Of a stretch of DNA of 64,000 nucleotides, positions 59,773-64,000 are shown piece after piece. Under the pieces are notes generated by a model. That model was not told the origin of the DNA. It made no database searches and saw only the letters and a list, made by a program, of their open reading frames with translations. Both the position numbers and the translations under genes were made by a program. The stretch comes from Palaemon carinicauda (taxonomy: Eukaryota; Arthropoda; Malacostraca; Decapoda; Palaemonidae), in assembly GCF_036898095.1 (NCBI RefSeq), contig NC_090761.1, positions 46,604,753 to 46,668,752 on the forward strand, read 5' to 3'. The first letter of the stretch is position 1. Every line of letters begins with the position of its first letter.

Positions 59773-60915
59773 AACAAAACATGAACCTGTTTAACAAATA
59801 AGCATTTCCAATGAATAACAAGTAATCTATAGATAAGAAGTAAAAATTGTACAAAAGAAATATAGAATAATTTGAAGATCAGTTATATATAAACTATGAA
59901 ATTAGACTTATGTCAACCTGTTTAACAAAAATGAATTTCCAACAAGTTTGAACTTCAGAAGTTCCATCAATTTGCCCACCAGGTTAGGAAGGTCATTCCA
60001 TAATCTAGACCCAGCATGTAAAACTTCTAGAATACTGTGTACTATTGAGCCTTGTAATGGCAAAGGTAAGATTTTTAGAATTAACTAGTCAATTATGTTG
60101 AGTAATAGTACTGCATGCAGGATGGTACTGTTTGGGTAGATCTGAATGCAAAGAATTGTCAGAGTTATAAAAATCATAAGCAATATGCACAACAAACTGA
60201 GTAATATCCAGATCAGGTGTAATGAATTTAATAGGTTGCAAGTTTTCTAATAGATTAAGATGAGAGTGAGCAGACAGGAGACTTAATAGTCAAAACATGG
60301 TAGAATGAAAAAATTGAATAATTTCTTGAGGGTTGATTGATTGCTAAAAGACTTTCAACAAGCCAATTGTTGTGCAATTGAAGAAAAAACAGACCAGGTT
60401 TGTTTCTCGAAAGTAGATTTGCTGTCAAGCATCACCCTTATAATGTTTAATTAGTTTTGTAACTAGTTAAAGATATTTTGTCAACGAAAAGATCTGGATG
60501 TTGAGGCAACACTGTCCTTGACCTACTTACATTTATATCTTGAGTTTAATTAGGGACCAACTTTGTGAGTATGAATAGGGACCGACTTCATCTGCCTTAA
60601 TTTGCATCATGAACTAGTTTTAGTTGCTTCTCTATAAAGGGAATCGGCATCCAAAGATCTACATTTAGGATGTGGAATTGAAGCCAAGATTAGCATTATC
60701 TGCGAAAACAATGAGCTTGTTTTATAGGCCTAACTGCATATCATTCTAATGTAGTATGAAAAGTATTTGGTATTTCTATAGTCATTATGGTGCCTATCAG
60801 CAACTATTCCTTGCACTACTTCTTAAAAATTCAACAATAATTGTGAGAAAAGACCCTTGTACTCCCCTGTTTAGTTTGAAAATATGGACTTCATGATAAA
60901 TACAAAGGCAGCACT

Positions 60916-61088
60916 AAAAGCACCCGTTCTCACCCTCACTACTTTGTTCCTAATGCTATCCAATCAAGATACGTCAGCCATACTCCTCAGACGCTTCATC
61001 TCGAACACATTCAATTTCTGTCTCTCTGTCACTTTCATTAACCACAACTCCGATCCATGCTAAAATATATCAATCTTAAATAAACTGA
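60916..61088 (-). mobile_element. second L2 fragment in the same L1 copy
   Basis: CACCCGTTCTCACCCTCACT to CAACTCCGATCCATGCTAAA repeats 59616-59760 with few differences. The minus strand reads G-S-E-L-W-L-M-K-V, then L-N-V-F-E-M-K-R-L-R-S-M-A-D-V-S, an RT C-terminal segment. Confidence 0.75.
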
Positions 61089-61560
61089 AGTGAGACTTAA
61101 ACCAGTTTTCCAAAATTAAATGAACTTCATGACTACTATCAAGGGATTTCTGTACAGTATAGTAGTTTTTAAAAGGGCATCCCATGGTCTAAGGCCTTCG
61201 CATCCTATTAGGATGTTTTTCAAAAGCTTTAGATGCTATGAGAGTTATGGAAATTGGTTGGGAATCAGCAGGACTAGTGCTACCACAAATGCATTTACCT
61301 AATGGAGTAACATTACCGAATTTCCAACAAGTGCAAAAGAAGCATCTTGTTAAGTTGCAAAAGAAAATAACAGACAACTTAGGAGGTGAGAAATCTGTTG
61401 TATTTATAAAAAAAGGAAAAATATAAGCATCAAATAGTAAAAGTATTTTAATTTCTCATCACTAAAAAGGTAAACTAGTAGGTAAAGGCAAACAGGAATG
61501 AGGAAGATTTGGTTTCTAATTACTCTGCTTACTATTAAACACAGAAGCCAAAGGGTTTTC

Positions 61561-62459
61561 TTTTCCTTTTGACAGTGAGTAATAGGATTTTTTCATAAAC
61601 AATAAACTAGCATAGGTAAATGCAACAGCTTCGCACAAGGCCTTGGATTGTGTGATTTGTCAACAATATGGTGTCATTTATTTATGTTGTAAACATTAAA
61701 ATAAGATTTTTACACTATATTGTGCTTTCCAAAGTTTAATTATTTTTAATAAGCTTTCAAATCACTTGTATTCGGTATTAAAATGCATTTAATTTTAGTT
61801 TCTAATTAAAGAGCTGTTTAAAAGGCTATACTTAAGACTACATTTTCACCGTTTACTGGTGACATATGTCTATGTACTGTATTCCTTTGCATATTCACAC
61901 TTTAATGAACTTGCCCATAACCTCCCATTGAAGTGCGAGCCAATACTTTTCCCTACCTGCACCGAGTTGGTAAAGTGCAAGTGCTGAAGTGCAAATACCT
62001 TACCTATTGTAGGTTCCATTGGAAATGAGCTTTGAAAAATGTAAACAAAAGGCGTGCCTGTGTAAGATTGTTGAATATAGGTAAAATATCTTTTCCCAGT
62101 ATTTACTTGGACACAGCATTCATTATCGATGTATATACTGTACTGTACATATATTCTATACATTACATATACTTATTGATTGTTCTAAGGATTGACAATT
62201 CTTTAGTGCTGTACAGTAATTTTCTTGAAAATCTTTTTCTGTTTTTTACACATTAGAATGAAAAATAACTTATTTCTCTGGATTTTGGGCTTTACTTTAT
62301 GTTTTGATAAATCAGACTGGCCAGGAAAGCATGGCCTTGTGCTGAACCATACATCTTTTATTGACTGCAAATTCATTTTTTAGAAATACAATCTGTGTGA
62401 TTCTTCTTCAGATGCATAAAAAGTTTTGGTAATCAGTCTATCCTGAGGAATTTTTCAAT
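61561..62459. other. unassigned intron DNA
   Basis: AT-rich, no gene or named repeat. Confidence 0.4.
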
Positions 62460-63030
62460 TCTTTCAACCTAACTTGTATTGAGTCTTGTTCTCCAGGTAG
62501 TGTTCAGATCTGGATAATGATCTCTGGTACCACCATTCAGTTAGTTCATTGAGCATGTTGCATAAGGTATTTCGTAATTCTGACCATCTTTTGTATTCAG
62601 GTCTTACCAGACTGTACCATCCTCTACATAGTACCAGGCTTACAGTTAGCTCTAACAGTCTTGCTTTCATCATAAAGCTCAATACTGAACAGTATTCTAG
62701 AAGTTTTATGCCAGCTGTGACTACATCATAGAATGATTTTCCTAATTTTGAAGTTCAACCAGTGGAACTTGAGTTTAAACTTATTGTAAATGCTTTATGT
62801 TTAACAGGTTGACATAAGTCTTTTGATAGTTTATATATGACAGATCTACAGTATTTTATTGTTATTGATCTTGAATTATTTTATAATTTTTATTCATTAC
62901 TTTTCATTTACAGTTCATTTATTTCTTTATTTTTTCTCCTCACTGGAGTACTTTCCCTGAGGAAGCCGTTGGTGTTGTAATATAGTGTACTCCCTTTCCT
63001 ACTAGTTCTTAGCTTGGCTAGTTGTAAAAA
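62460..63030 (+). mobile_element. L1 LINE 3' end, degenerate
   Basis: The last RT coding part (GATCTGGATAATGATCTCTG, TATTCTAGAAGTTTTATGCC, AACAGGTTGACATAA with stop) is followed by the 3' untranslated region and a diverged tail ending near 63030. Confidence 0.75.
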
Positions 63031-64000
63031 AAATGGCCCATCACGTGTGAGTCAGGCTATGGCCCTATGCTCTTGGCCCCACTGCAGTCAGGAACATATC
63101 CCTATGGTAGCCAAGGCCATGGCCCTGTGCTCCCAGTTTCCCTAGCTTCACTCTACTACAGCTGCTACTGGTCAAGAGTTGCTGCTGGCATGACTACTTT
63201 GGTAGCCGGACTAGCCTTAGATGCACGGTCATGCACTCTTGCCATTGGTCAGATGTTGGAGAAACATGGGTATCCTTAACCTTTTATATAATGACAGGAG
63301 AGTGCTACTCCCTCCTCAGTTTTGATACTTTGGTATCCTAAATTGTTCAAATGGCATCTCTCAAGGACGTTGTTGTCCGCAACCAGCAGCCACTGGATGG
63401 TGGCTGAGGTGACACAGCCTGTGTATGTTTGTAGATGCAGTTTCTTATTGATTCATTCCTTTAGTAGGAGTCACTCTATAAAACATAAACATCCATATAC
63501 ATTTCAAATTTGGTGGTTAGTCTTATAATTTTTTTAATTTGTAACTCCTATAAATATTGTATTGTGTTGTAGCACCAGAATCATTGTTGCTTGAGTTTGT
63601 GTTTGTTTTACACAAGTACCTCTGTGAGGTATGTAGGTAGACCTTTTATCATAAACTAAGTCACCCAGATAAGAACCTGTGAGTGCAAGAAATAATTTTT
63701 TTTTTGATTAGTGTAAAACAGGCTAAAATTTTATTGGCTATCCATAGAAATTCTTGATGAATATGTATGGTCGGTTACTAGTGCTAGCAAGATCAGGAGA
63801 CTGAAAAATTGGAGAGCTATTAGTTCAATGTCTAAGTTGATAATATTTAACTAGACTTCACAACCTTATACTAGGCTAGAAAATAAGAAATAATAAGTTA
63901 TTTCCTTTTTATTAATTTACTTTACAAAGTGATAGGAACAAAGTAAATATATGCTCAAGATTTAAGGGGAGGCAATGTATTGTAAAGTGTACTTTAGGTA
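63031..64000. other. unassigned DNA
   Basis: A C/G-rich part at 63040-63280 has an open frame of 70 codons (63067-63279), and CTATGGCCCTATGCTC recurs as CCATGGCCCTGTGCTC about 65 bp later. No splice sites or motifs tie it to the INO80D-like gene. The rest is AT-rich. Confidence 0.35.

Larger units (their letters stand above)
58930..61560 (-). mobile_element. L1 LINE, minus strand, interrupted twice by L2 pieces
   Basis: (ATT)n and CTAGCCAAACTGCAACCCTA at 58940 mark the 3' end. The 3' untranslated region resumes at about 59773 and the RT C-terminal region follows to about 60910. After a second interruption the RT domain continues from about 61095 (compare 50080-50400) to about 61560. Stops are frequent. 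Confidence 0.8.

Noticed and set aside
63067..63279. 70-codon open frame as a possible next INO80D exon
   Set aside because: The expected sequence after the zinc domain is basic. This one is hydrophobic with internal duplication, and no acceptor in phase 0 was evident.

Overview
The window is eukaryotic nuclear DNA. It has split genes with GT-AG introns, non-LTR and tyrosine-recombinase retrotransposons, pogo/Tigger DNA transposons and very dense dinucleotide microsatellites. The amount and type of (AT)n, (GA)n and (AC)n arrays, and repeat families I recognise from shrimps and crabs, point to a decapod crustacean. That is inference; the species cannot be fixed from the sequence alone. No prokaryotic operon, CRISPR array, rRNA gene or clear tRNA gene was seen.

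Only one cellular gene is supported. It is a plus-strand, multi-exon gene resembling INO80 complex subunit D (INO80D). Seven exons can be chained with consistent phases: 26630-26723, 27359-27603, 27838-28839, 38099-38320, 40158-40366, 55815-55996 and 56358-56598. They give 723 codons from the ATG at 26656, and the frame is still open at the last visible splice donor, so the C-terminal part lies beyond 64000. The last visible exon carries a C3H-C3H zinc domain of the INO80D/KANSL2 type. A CpG-enriched stretch at about 14.2-15.2 kb, with YY1-like sites and a strong G-quadruplex motif, is a candidate promoter or 5' exon region.

Layout. 0-3.1 kb: unassigned DNA, then a 2.4-kb GAGA-(AT)n minisatellite framed by inverted (CT)n and (GA)n blocks. 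3.1-13.3 kb: SINE-like elements, LINE tails and many microsatellites. 14.2-15.2 kb: possible promoter. 15.5-26.6 kb: probable first intron with LINE and SINE fragments and a 361-bp (AT)n tract. 26.6-56.6 kb: exons, with two large introns full of transposons. The 9.3-kb intron holds an endonuclease-LINE remnant, a gag-like pseudogene, SINEs and DIRS fragments. The 15.4-kb intron holds a Tigger nested in a Tigger (41.9-45.8 kb) and a degenerate DIRS-like retrotransposon split by a LINE (46.5-55.4 kb). 56.6-64 kb: intron with LINEs interrupted by a tRNA-derived SINE and by pieces of a second LINE.

At least four LINE lineages are visible. L1 is jockey-like, with a YADD motif and a 3' end GTTGTAGCTTAGC followed by (AAT)n. 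L2 carries an R-N-R-N-E-W-R-A tail. L3 ends in L-T-R-N-I-D-P-T. L4 has an endonuclease G-D-F-N motif. The roughly 650-bp S1 element has the same 3' tail as L1, as expected of a non-autonomous element using the L1 reverse transcriptase. No wholly new gene system is defensible here. The most informative signals are the INO80D-like gene without a visible N-terminal zinc domain, the S1/L1 shared tail, the nested transposons and several short insertions with clear footprints.
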